From contig JAOVVO010000444.1 of the NCBI GenBank assembly GCA_028564675.1, positions 1 through 64,000 of the forward strand: a DNA stretch of 64,000 nucleotides, in the 5' to 3' direction. This DNA is from Onchocerca lupi (lineage: Eukaryota > Nematoda > Chromadorea > Rhabditida > Onchocercidae). The notes under the pieces were generated by a model, which was not told where the DNA came from, made no database searches, and saw only the letters and a program-made list of their open reading frames with translations. A program made the translations under genes and the position numbers. This document shows positions 24,878-36,000 of this stretch, in pieces (the first letter of the stretch is position 1; each line of letters opens with the position of its first letter).

Positions 24878-26240
24878 TATAGACTAATCTATATCACAAA
24901 TAAAATGAAGTAATGTTTCTAGAATATAACAATATTTTGGCCAGTAACAAGTCACGCAAGTACTGGAATAGAAATTTAATAACGAAGCTATCAATAATAA
25001 AAGAAATTTTAAATGAACTCTTAATAGAGAACTCTTCTGTTGCAATAAAAATGCACATACTTTATCTTTAAAGCAATATCGGAGTTTAAAGTCAAATTTT
25101 TTGTTTTAAACATTGAGAAGTTTTAACTGTACAAAATCAATGATTGGTAAATCCGTGAGTAAAAGAAGCAGAATAGTGCGTCCCAGTATATTATATACTA
25201 GCACATACGTACTGTCATATCAGGGACTCCTTTATGATAGTATATTTCTAAAATATAACAATATACTGGACTAAGTCATATAAGCACTGGAGTAAAAACT
25301 TAGTAATGTAATTTGAGAATTAGTGTAAATTTAATAAAGCTATTCGAGAATTACTTTACATTATGGTAACAACCCGAAAAACGGTAACGATATTAAGTTC
25401 AAGCTATGTACATACCAAACAATAAGAGTTCCCGGCACCCTGGATTAGACCAATCCCGGTCTTCCCCAGATTGATCTCAATAAATTATCATGTTATAAAT
25501 TACTTTCCACGGGCCGCAAAAATATTGATTTGATAGTTTATCTATAAGAGCGATCTCACTGGTATTTCATCGACTGGTTTTGCGGGTTAAAGGTCAATAG
25601 TTTCTTTTTTTTTGTGCAAATATGAACATTATTTACATCAATCGAGCTAAAGGTCTTGCAAATTAAAATTTAACTTATCAATTGACCTTATTTCTCTTAT
25701 TTGTTTATCTGAAAAAAAAATTTCGTCCTGACCTAGGATATCATTATTTTGCCCACGTTAACCTTTAGCTAATGGCAAATAGAAGTTAAAGACATTGAAA
25801 TATTTTACTTTCAATATAGTTATTTATATTTTAGTTAAAATAACATAAATTAAAAATTCCAAAACGGATATTGTTTCAGAATAATACGTTAAAGCGATGA
25901 AGAATAAAATATAGGAGTGAACAATACTGCTGCTATAAATTAATTCTCAAAATGGGCATTATTGTTGCAAAACGGTTAAAATTTTCATTTCATTTCGGTG
26001 TTTCAAATTTTCAATTAAATTTTTAACTTAAATATTTGTAAATTTTTGCATATTTAATGTAAAGCATCTCTTCTTGAGAACAATTCAATCAGCTAATTCT
26101 TTTATGAATCGGTCGAACTAGATAAATGAATTCTTATTCCTTCATGCTAAAATTAGTTCCTGTTGTGTCAAATAATCAAATCCGAAGGTCAGAATGAACA
26201 ATTTCAACGAAGGAAATAATTCATCCTATATTGTAGAATC
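24878..26240. promoter_or_regulatory. Shared upstream region of TIMMDC1-like gene and KGD4
   Basis: 1.36 kb between divergent starts. It contains a diverged direct repeat (24916-24984 and 25245-25308). I see no coding exon. Confidence 0.55.
24916..25308. repeat. Diverged direct repeat pair, about 65 bases each
   Basis: Copies at 24916-24984 and 25245-25308 share TTTCTA.AATATAACAATAT, then TGG.C.AGT, then a GCA.GTACTGGA.TA-like block and AA.TTA.TAA.G. Overall similarity is about 70 percent by eye. No open frame; possibly remnants of a short mobile element. Confidence 0.55.
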
Positions 26241-27937
26241 ATGAAAAACGTGTATATTAGGTATATTTCTTATTGATTCAGATAGTATTGTAGGATTGAA
26301 TGTAATTTTGTTTTCAGACATTTTTCGGTTTGCCGGTGGCTTTCTAAACTGTATTATTCGGTACTGCAGAGGAAATCTTTTAAGGTACCCCATTTTTTCA
26401 TTAAATAGTGGTATCCCTTTGGATCTCATTTTCTCAATTACAGGATTCATTTGGAAGTGATGTAAATTTTATCCTTATTATTTGGAGAATTTCTGAGATT
26501 TATTTTCTTCTTCAAGTTTCCATCTTTATCATTTTTTTTTTAAAAATTATCTCTTTATTTTTGCAGAGATTAGAATTGGAAAATTGTGGAGAGAAATTAG
26601 GAACAATTGATCAAATATTGGTTCAACGTAAACTTGAAAGATCTGGAAGCATTTTCTTTAGTAATACTTCGAATAGAACAATGCATCTCAAAAACCTTGA
26701 AAAAAAAGTGAATCCGCATTTATTAATAATAGTGAATCATTTGTCGAATGACATGTCGTTAAGTGTTAGTTTCAATTTGATTTTTTTCGGAGCATAAAGT
26801 GAAATTTTACATGTATACTACTGCTTGTTGTGTCATTCGGGGATAATTTTAGCTAATATTATCTTGAAAATAGATATGCAGTTGTAAATATTGTGGTATA
26901 CAAATGTTTTATACACATTATTTTAGCTAGGTAACAATTTCCAAATTAGGATTTTGGAGATATATTAGATTACGTCCTGGAACTGCGAACAATTTGATTA
27001 TCATTTGGATAGAATAACACAATTTGAGACTGAGTTATGCGAGTTTTTCTCGAAGACAAAAATGATCGAATAGTTCTGTTGATTCAGGATAAATGTTTAG
27101 TTGTCAAATTCACATGCGTAATTTTTTATTTTTAGAATCATGTGCGCAAGCCACTAATTAAATTTATTGGTGCTCGACTTCCACGACCTCACTATGATCG
27201 GTCACTATTTAAATATTATCTTTACTCGTATTCTGAAGAAGCAACAAGTCTCGTGCGACATTATTAGAAATAAAATTAATTAAGATTGCGCAGGTTTTCG
27301 ACAATGAATTGTGATACTAATCTAATTAGCATTTCTCTAACATTATTCTTTTAGATCAACTCTGCCACCGCTAGTATGTGAATCGAAATCTTCATTAACA
27401 TCTCGTTAGTCGTTTATGCAAAATAATAATCTTAATTTTTGTTCTTCTTTCAGCTGTAGCAATATTAGAATTATAGCAAACTTTTGTATTTAGCTGAACT
27501 GAATTGAGTCAAGATAATTTGATTTAACGGATTTTAATTGATTGAACTGGATTAAATTACAGTGCTTTGTATTAGATCATACTAGATTTAACTGATATAT
27601 AAATTGAATTGAATCGTACAGATTGACATCTGATATTAATTTGGATAAAAATGGATCAATTTTTTTGATAATTAGTCAAAGTAGTTTAGATTTTTCATTC
27701 AAAAAAATCTCTAAGGTTAGCTTATCTGCAGAAGGATTGCTTTCTTCATCGAATGTGCCATCATCGACTGTGCAAACTAAAATAAAACAAGGAACATTAA
27801 TTGAGGATTGGCAATTACCTGTTTCCCTTCGTCGTAAGCTAATATCTGAGGAAGAATGCAATGTTATCAATGTAAGTTCACCATTTTTGTAGATTTGAAT
27901 AACTTATTTTTAAAGTTGTATGCTCCAAGTTTTTTTT

Positions 27938-27979
<42 letters not shown>

Positions 27980-28325
27980 AACAAACAAAAGGATCATCTG
28001 TGATAATATCGGTGATGTGAGATTTCGAGCTTTTGAGGATTGTTTTCAGTTCCTACCTTTTTAAGCATAATTTTAATTCTTATGAAAATTTGCCAATAGT
28101 TGCTTCATTCTAAAAGCATAACTCTTCGTCTGTGGCACTTTTTACGTTCTTTGCTCTGTCCATTCATATGCCTACAGATATGAGCATTAATGTGCAAAAA
28201 TATGGATCTTTGAGCCTATACATGTCTATTTCTTGTTGTTATGGTAACTTTACACCGTTTAAATGCGTTATTTGTAGAGTGGTGGTGCGTATGGACTGGA
28301 AAGTACTTCAAAAGATAACCGCTGA
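26241..28325 (+). CDS. KGD4/MRPS36, 2-oxoglutarate dehydrogenase complex component, with possible N-terminal extension
   Basis: Exons: 26241-26260, 26318-26384, 26444-26461 (18 bases), 26567-26764, 27136-27200, 27355-27404, 27732-27871, 28278-28325. The core starts at ATG 26753 (MSLSNHVRKPLIKFIGARLP) and gives 104 residues, the usual KGD4 size. KGD4 tethers dihydrolipoamide dehydrogenase to the 2-oxoglutarate dehydrogenase core in mitochondria. Diagnostic blocks are KPLIKFIGARLP (yeast EPMIKFVGTRHP), LPVSLRRKLISEEECNVI (human LPQKYRRKLVSQEEMEFI) and a terminal SGGAY, as in the yeast SGGAW ending. Upstream, four exons add 97 in-frame residues with no family match: a basic presequence-like start MKNVYIRHFSVCRWLSKLYY, a microexon DSFGSD and a 66-codon exon. 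Start ATG 26241 follows a TTGTAG acceptor. Whether the extension is translated together with KGD4 is unclear. Confidence 0.82.
27940..27974. repeat. T35 homopolymer in KGD4 last intron
   Basis: Thirty-five uninterrupted T, directly after a shorter T tract. It is intronic and its length is uncertain. Confidence 0.85.
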
Positions 28326-29283
28326 AGGAATTTATATCTCAAACGGTTTTTTTTTTTCGGTTGCTGGAAGTGCCATAGATGGCTTTATCTCATGCCGAAA
28401 TAAGTGTTCAAATTTGTTTACAAATTAACTGGTGATCAACGTGATCATTCTTAGAAAAGTTTTGCTCAACAAATTATTTTTTAACGACAGTGATTAACAT
28501 TTACGGTAAAAATCAGCGGGTGAATTAAATGGAATTACTGGGATTGATTTCCAGTAGACATATATATATTTCTAATTTTGTGATAATAAAGATGAAAATT
28601 TATTATATACTAACCGGTTTTATCTTTGTTCGAATTTTTTAAGAATCTTTCACACATTGACTGTTTTTTACTGGATATATATTGAACCATAATATTTTTG
28701 TATTATATCATTTTTTTCTCTTTTGTACTGTATAATTTAACTCTCAGTCTCGTATGCATATATTTATTTCTTTTATAGGTAAATATTTAACTGTTGAATT
28801 GTTTAGAAACAGTGGTAGATTTAATATTTATAGCAATATCAATATCTTGCCATGTATTGGTCCTTCGTTTGCTCATTTGTCATTTACTATAAATAAATAG
28901 TGCTAATTTTTGCATGGGTTGCCAAACAATTATAGATAAGCATTTCTTTGCTTAATTATATTTTGTTTTTTTCTCACTGTAATATTGTTACAGTGGTTTG
29001 AGGACTATTGCCTGGATATTCGACAAAAAAAATTTATTTTCCTGAATTTTATAAATTTACTATTCAGAATTTTATCAATTTACGAAAGAAGTGCTCACAT
29101 TCTAATATCTTTCTTTAGGTAGAATCAACACTCAAATCGTTGTTTTATATGTTTGCTGTATTTTTTTTTTTTATTGGTTTGAATTTCTTTTTTAAACAAA
29201 TAAGAAAAAAATTATATATGTGTTTGCGAATCTTTGTCGGAGAGAAGATTTTAAGTGGAGGGTTATTTCTGCAGGAGTTGGGA
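28326..29283. other. Spacer between KGD4 and NDUFA9
   Basis: 958 bases between two same-strand genes, with AATAAA at 28585-28590 as a likely poly(A) signal for KGD4. A 98-codon open frame covering the KGD4 last exon is a shadow in another frame. Confidence 0.6.
28585..28590 (+). promoter_or_regulatory. Poly(A) signal AATAAA
   Basis: AATAAA 260 bases after the KGD4 stop. Confidence 0.4.
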
Positions 29284-32200
29284 ATGCTTGTTGTTGGCAG
29301 CATTCGACGATGCCATCCTCTGGGATCTGAAAGCATCCTTTGCAAAGCATTTTATTGCAGCACATCCGCAACACAGCTCGATTTACCGAAGCCGAGTCCA
29401 ACAAGTAAACTTGCTGCATTCCGAAAAGTAAACTTTTGTTAAATTCCAGGCTACTGATATTTTAATATAAAACAATTCTTTTTTTGTCAGTATTAATTTA
29501 TGGTTTCATATGCGTGCATTGCAGGGCACAGGTGGTCGATGCAGCTTCTCTGGAAATGTGGTAACTGTATTCGGTTGCACTGGATTACTGGGGAAGTTAC
29601 TGATAAATCGACTTGCCAAAGAAGGGCATCAGATTATTTTACCAAGTCGACAAGATCCATATTACACTCGGCATCTCAGAGTTCGTTTCCGTTCTTTGAA
29701 TTATTTTATTGATGAAAAGTTATTAGAAATAAACATTTTATTATTTATTGCTTTGTTTATTTGCCATTCCTTTTTTTTAAGGCAATATACATGAAATAGT
29801 GCACAAAAATTTGCTTTACAAAAGATTTATTTGATTTGATTGATAAAAATTTTCGGAATTTATTCATCTTAAGAGCAAATCTAATATTTAGGTTCATGGA
29901 GAACTTGGTCAGGTGCTTTTATTACCATTTCAACTAAAAGATGAGGAAAGTATCCGACAAGCTATTAGATATAGCAATATAGTTGTGAATTTGATCGGTA
30001 CAAGATATGAAACGAAAAACTATTCATTTGAAGAGACTCATGTCGAAGGTGCTCGACGAATTGCTCGGATTTCCAAAGAAATGGGGATTCAAAAGTCCTT
30101 TATCATAATTTTGCTGAAATTTCGGATTTGAATTCAAGTTGTGTTAAATATTAATAGGAAGCCATAAAGAAGTCATCAAATAGGAATCTGTTTGCTACTT
30201 TTTTTTTACAGATTCATTCACATGTCGGCAATGAATGCCTCCAAGGATACTCCACCGACATTGTTCAATAAACCATCACGATTTCTTCTTACCAAAGGAC
30301 TAGGCGAAGAAGTCGTCCGTGAAGAATTCCCAAGCGCTACCATTATAAGGTATGTTTATTATCCATACTTTTTTCTAAAGCTATTGGGGAGTTGTTTCTC
30401 TTTTTGAAATTCTAATGACACTAACAAAGAATGAAAAAGAAATATTGAACTACTGTTTATGATACTCATACTGCAAATATTTTTTTGCAGTATTTAAAGT
30501 TATCACATTTTCACGTCATTTACTTATCTATGTCAAAAATTAAGAAACTGATCATTTTAATTTTTGTTCAAGAATTTTTCGCATCACCGAAATTTTAGAC
30601 CATCAATGATGTATGGAGGAAACTACGACACATTCATTAACTATTTTCTAGCAGTTCAACGCATTCCTCACAGAAGCGTAATTTATGTGTACAAGAAGGG
30701 AGAACACACGTACAAAATGCCCATTTGGGTAATGTTTACTTGTTAAACTTTTCTTCAGATAAATTTTCTCAATGTTGCAAACTATATTTCCACAAGAATG
30801 ATTAGATAGAAGATCATGTTGACATATTACTATCTTTGTTTAGCATGCATATGCGGAGATATCATGGTTTTGTATATGAGGAACCCTTAATATTTGCTAT
30901 ATGATTAAGATGAAATGGCATGCTTATTGACTATATAGCAACTATTGTAGTTGCTGTATGATCAATAAGAAATGTGTCTGTTCGTTTCTCGAATCTAACG
31001 ATGAATCAGGAGTAAATATTTCTGCAGTGGCAATGTAAATATTGGCTGTCGAATTTGCATATAGCTACTTAGTACATTTCATTTCTAGATGATATTTTGG
31101 ATTACTTTGATTGTTTCACTCTCAGTTATTTCTATTCATTTATATTTGTGTTTGTCAGGATGCTAACGATATCAGTTATAGGTAGGTGATGTATCAAAAG
31201 GCGTTGAGAGAACTATCGTAGATCCACATGCTGTTGGTAAAACATACGAATTTGTTGGGCCGCATTGTTATAAACTTTCTGAGTTAATTGACTATATGTA
31301 TGACCGGGCTCATTTGTCTTCACGTTTCCCGAACCGACAATATCGCCGTAGAAATTTAAATTACTTATATAGGTATTACATTTTTTTCCATACCAGAGTT
31401 AATTTAGATATCGTATCGTCATACAGGATAATGATGGTTATAGTGTTGAAGCACAATGAAATGCAAAAAGTTTTAAAATATGCTGAAAAAACATTAATAG
31501 TTTTAACTTCCGATAATTTAGAAAAGAGATTAAACGGAATGGTGATATAGTTGACAAAATTAGATTTTCGCAGAAAGTATATCGTTGCTATGCACAGATA
31601 ACTGAATAATTTTGGTCAATATATGCGAGTTATTAACAATTAATATTTAAATGTGCGACTATTATATACTATAATGTCTATTTATTACAGGGCATATGTA
31701 TCGGCTCTTGAGTTGCCGTACAAATTCTTCCGTAATCCGTCACCACTTAGTTTAGAATGGATTCGAGTGGTTGAATGTACGAATGATGTACTTACTGGAT
31801 GTCCAACAATGCAAGATCTTGGGATCACTCGGCTTGTTGAATTCGAGTTAACAGGTGGAAAACACGCATATTTGTAAGTTATCTCGTTAATCATTATTTA
31901 TGAAACATTGAAATAATTTTCTTATTTTATTAGATGTCGCTGATCATTCCTTCATTGAATATTGAGCACGTCACCATTATTTGACTGCTTAGTTTTAGTT
32001 CTTAATTCGGTCTTTGTCTATACTTCATTTGTTCAACGTTCCCTGTATTCAAGCTATGTAGTTACTTTTAATTATAGTATCAACTAATTGTAGCAGATAA
32101 TGGTCTCGCAACTATCACTTTCTTTTGAACTTTCGTTAACGTCTTTATTTCATTGCATGCTGCATTGTTTTTAGACAGTATTTTTATATTGTTTATCAAG

Positions 32201-32388
32201 CGAAAATGACCAAAAAAATGAAATTATACTAATATTTTCTTAATTTCAGTTGTGTGAATCATTACAATGAGCTTGATGTTACGGAACCATATCCACTACC
32301 GCTCCGATCTCCACCTTTATATGCAAATATAAAACAAAGTGATGAAATCGTTACTGAATCGAAACCATTTACCATGAGTACTCCATAA
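29284..32388 (+). CDS. NDUFA9: NDUFA9, complex I 39-kDa subunit
   Basis: Exons: 29284-29427, 29525-29680, 29892-30094, 30212-30349, 30599-30728, 31182-31372, 31691-31873, 32250-32388; all in phase; 427 residues against 377 in human, with the extra length mainly terminal. It is an atypical short-chain dehydrogenase that binds NADPH and supports the quinone-site region of mitochondrial complex I. The first exon is a presequence (MLVVGSIRRCHPLG, later CKAFYCSTSA). Then come GTGGRCSFSG and the nucleotide-binding glycine motif VFGCTGLLG, NIVVNLIGTRYETKNYSFEE, RFIHMSAMNA, GEEVVREEFPSATIIRPSMM, GDVSKGVERTIVDPHAVGKT, and a C-terminal MQDLGI block, all in the family order. The start follows a TTTCTGCAG acceptor ending at 29274. 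It is tandem with KGD4 and CCPP-1 and could share their transcription. Confidence 0.95.
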
Positions 32389-33025
32389 TACTGTTATTGA
32401 TGTCATGTGCTCTGCATTGCTTAGATGATAAATCACTGGATTATTCAGTGACTTAGTAGATTATTTGTTCTTTAACAGTGATTGCTTGATAGTTATGCGC
32501 CAACATACAAATAAAATGTGATGAGACGGTAAGCGTCGTGAACTTTTTTCCTGAGAATCATATCAGAAAATTTCTGAAAATAATACTGATGCATTTAGGG
32601 AAGAAATGCCAAAATTTCTTTGGTATCTACAGTTTAGCAATAGTCTTATAGGTTTAAAATAATATTTTTTGTCGTATTCTTCAAGATTTGGTCGATTTCA
32701 TATTACTGTCATAGGTAGCTTGTATTGCTTTCAATTTTTCAGTTTATTCATCCAAAAGTACTGGGTAAGTTAAAGTATACTATTATGTTTGACAATGTGT
32801 ATATTGAAGAAAAGGGCGTTTTTATATTTGGATGTAATAAATCTTTCCTTTTATGTTGTATTTTTCCTGCCTTGTATAGATTGTGTAGTAATTCACTTTC
32901 TTATCCTCCCATCCGATTTAATTGTTGTTTCGCTTCTTGCTAAACAGTTTTTGATTTAATAAAACAGGAATGGATCCCAAACGTGAGATGTTTACACACA
33001 TGGATTTTGTCTAAGATTGAAAGAT
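32389..33025. other. Spacer between NDUFA9 and CCPP-1
   Basis: AATAAA lies at 32510-32515. The rest is AT-rich with no supported gene. Confidence 0.6.
32510..32515 (+). promoter_or_regulatory. Poly(A) signal AATAAA
   Basis: AATAAA 122 bases after the NDUFA9 stop. Confidence 0.5.
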
Positions 33026-36000
33026 ATGTCTGAAGAAGGTTCATCGACATCAGCATTCAAGTTTGTTCTTCTTTTGCACGTTATAAAAAGAAGCGAAATA
33101 TTGCTTCTGAATCTTTAGTTCTATTTATCAGCAACATTCACATGACCCTGATAACTTTATGTTTTGTGACTATATTCTAGCTTTCCTCGAGCCTGTAATT
33201 ATCTTCTCTTTGTTCTAATAATGGTTCTAGATAATAGACTCCCATGCGCCGTCAAGTTCTGAGTCTTATTGAATCTTAAATTATTGGACGACGAACATTT
33301 TAGCAGTTTTCCTCAAAAGTTTTGCAAAAAGATGTAGAGTTCTAATAAGTCAGGGCTTTTCTATTGATTTAATTTTTAATAGACACTGATCTTTTCGTTT
33401 CTTGTGATTGTAATTGTTCTATTGATAAACATGCGCCATCCCATTCTTATCATTTTATTTCTGGCAGTTTTAGTAATGGCTTTGATACCCAAAATTCGTT
33501 ATCAATGGCCGTAATACGTTTAATTGAAATGGTCTTAAAAGGCGATAGCGACATGAAACTGCATGAGCAAACGGAAATCTCCATCAGGCTATACACTGAA
33601 TCGGTGATTAATGTTGTCTCATTGTTGATCGATTTACTATTTGTCCATTCGTTTTCTCATTTCGTAATATCGAGAAATCATCGCATAGGTGACATTTTAA
33701 TGTTATCATCACTGATAAGGCCTCTGTAATTTGTTTTGCTTCAAAGGTCAGTCTATAGGGCATTTTTACTTGTCTAAAACTTCTGTAGTTATATCTGAAC
33801 AGAATTTGACCGTAATTGTGGTGAAATTAGAGTCAGGTTACTATTTGAATTTATAAATGAACTGCAAACTAATGAATATGTCAATTTATATGGAATGACG
33901 CATTTTAGGCTGCAAAAAGCGTTTCAAGTTATCGTTTTCTATTGAAAAGTACCGGACAGAATTTCAATTTCTCGACCACTATTTTCCAGGACATAAGCAG
34001 TCGGTCCAGTGATGAATATTTGGTTCAGCTGTTGAAGGCTATTGAAGTTAGTGACTCCTTTATCCGTTCGAAAAAAATTAAACTTGTTGTGTTGATTCTT
34101 ATTAATGGGCTCGAAATTAGGCGATAACTTACACTTTTTTTTTGTGACTTTGGATATATTGCTTTATCATTTCTTTTCTCATATATTTTTTTTTCGTATC
34201 ATTTTTAACTGGTTATTAATTCACTGCCTTTGTCATTTTGCTGCAGTTATTAAGTCTCATATGTCTTCGTGCAGTAGTTTTTTTTTGTTCACTGACATAT
34301 GATATATAAATAGTGCTTAAATTCGAATTATTGAATTTCACCATCACATTTTAATTGGCTTGTAATTTAGGATTTGGAAATTTTTTCCTCAATGATAGCA
34401 TCGGGTGGGAGAATAAAACTTTCGAGATGGAGTTATTAAACTCCAATTACATAGTTTACATTTCAATACTTTGACTTTATGCAAGAAGTATGCATTAAAA
34501 TAGAAATATGTTTGCATTAAAAAATTATCGGAAGAATTATATTCAAATAGAAATTTTAGAAAACAAGATTTTATTTTCGATTTTATCAACCATAAAAGAC
34601 TTTTCTTCAGGTATGCCGCCATGAATTAACAACATCATTTTTCTGTCGATTTCTTTTAGGTTTCATCACCTGCTGTAAACCTTCGGGTTCGTTTTTCTTT
34701 TTCACTTATATTATGGATAGACAATCATTTTTATATTACGAAATATTTACGGCATTACATTTGTCTGCATCTTTCTGTGGATACATTTCTAAATCCTTTC
34801 CTGTACCGCAAAAATCGGAATTCTGTAGCTTTGGGTCAGTCTTCCAAGTGCTATGCAAGCGTAATTTCGATTATTGCATCAGAGTACAATGTAACTATGA
34901 CACATGTGACTAAAATTTTATTGCTTTAAGCAGTTTTTCTTAATTTTTCATTTTTTCTCCTAATGTTGAAAAAATTTGGTTTTTTTGATTCCTAATTTCT
35001 CTATTACTTCAAGATATTCTTAGGTACTGTGCTTTTGTATATGTCCACTCAAATTGTTTAATTTTCTATATATCTTATCCAAGAATTCTATTTTTTGTAT
35101 TTGAAACATCAATTTGGTGTTTCAGCATCACTGATACGTCAGCGTCGTATAATTCGTTTGGATGGAACAAATTCGCTCATTAGATGTTTTGTCTCATTTA
35201 TCGCAAATCCAGTACATTGTAGTAGTATTGATATGCTCTGTTCTCTTCTGATCATGTTATATGTTAGAGGTAATGCGAGTGACGATTGTCTAAATTAATG
35301 AGATGATTACCAGGAGCTTTGTTATTTCTTTAAGATAAAACAAAGATAATACTATTTTTTAATATATATGTTATTATTTTTGCAGATAAGAAATTTTGCC
35401 TGAAAGTTCGTTTGAATGGTTTGATTGTTCTTTTCCAAAAAAACTTATTGTTGTTTGCTAAGGACAAGAAAATGATATCAGTTTTGCAATTATGTTGTTG
35501 CTGTATCCATTCAGGTACAATTTCATTTATTACTTAACAAAACATTGAAATAGTGGTTAATTGTGTAAAGCCGATCGTTTTTATGTGTAGATAGAAAAGG
35601 AAATTTCAGAACTTCAGATGAATTTAGGTCTAAGAATTTAATTCAGAGAGAGAAAGTGAGTGAATGGCAGAGGGCAGAGAAAAAAAAACAAAAAATAATA
35701 TAGTTAAATCTTTCAACTGGTTTACTAGTTTGTTTTTGACCGGATTTTGTTTTGTTTTTATTTTAGATTTCAATATCAATAATTAGATTTAAAAAAAAAT
35801 AAAACCAGGAATTATTAAGGAAAGATCGAATTACTAATACGTTTTAAACTCAACTGAATTAGGATTTGGCATTTGTTTCTCTTTTTTTTTTGCATTCTTT
35901 TCTGTTTGACTTTATTCCATATGAAGATGCCTAACCAAGATTGATTAGAGGAATGGTTTGGCAGTTAGTTTGGTGAGACTACTGCAAAGAGATCGATGTT

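Noticed and set aside
26226..26450. 74-codon minus-strand frame
   Set aside because: Opposes the KGD4 5' exons; has no splice-site support or family match. Kept in mind because the KGD4 extension itself is uncertain.
27450..27477. Alternative KGD4 terminal exon after 27404
   Set aside because: A TTTCAG acceptor gives a short in-frame ending, but it would remove the conserved RRKLISEEE...SGGAY end, so the longer model is preferred.
28132..28428. 98-codon frame around the KGD4 last exon
   Set aside because: Different frame from the SGGAY exon that completes KGD4; no motif of its own.
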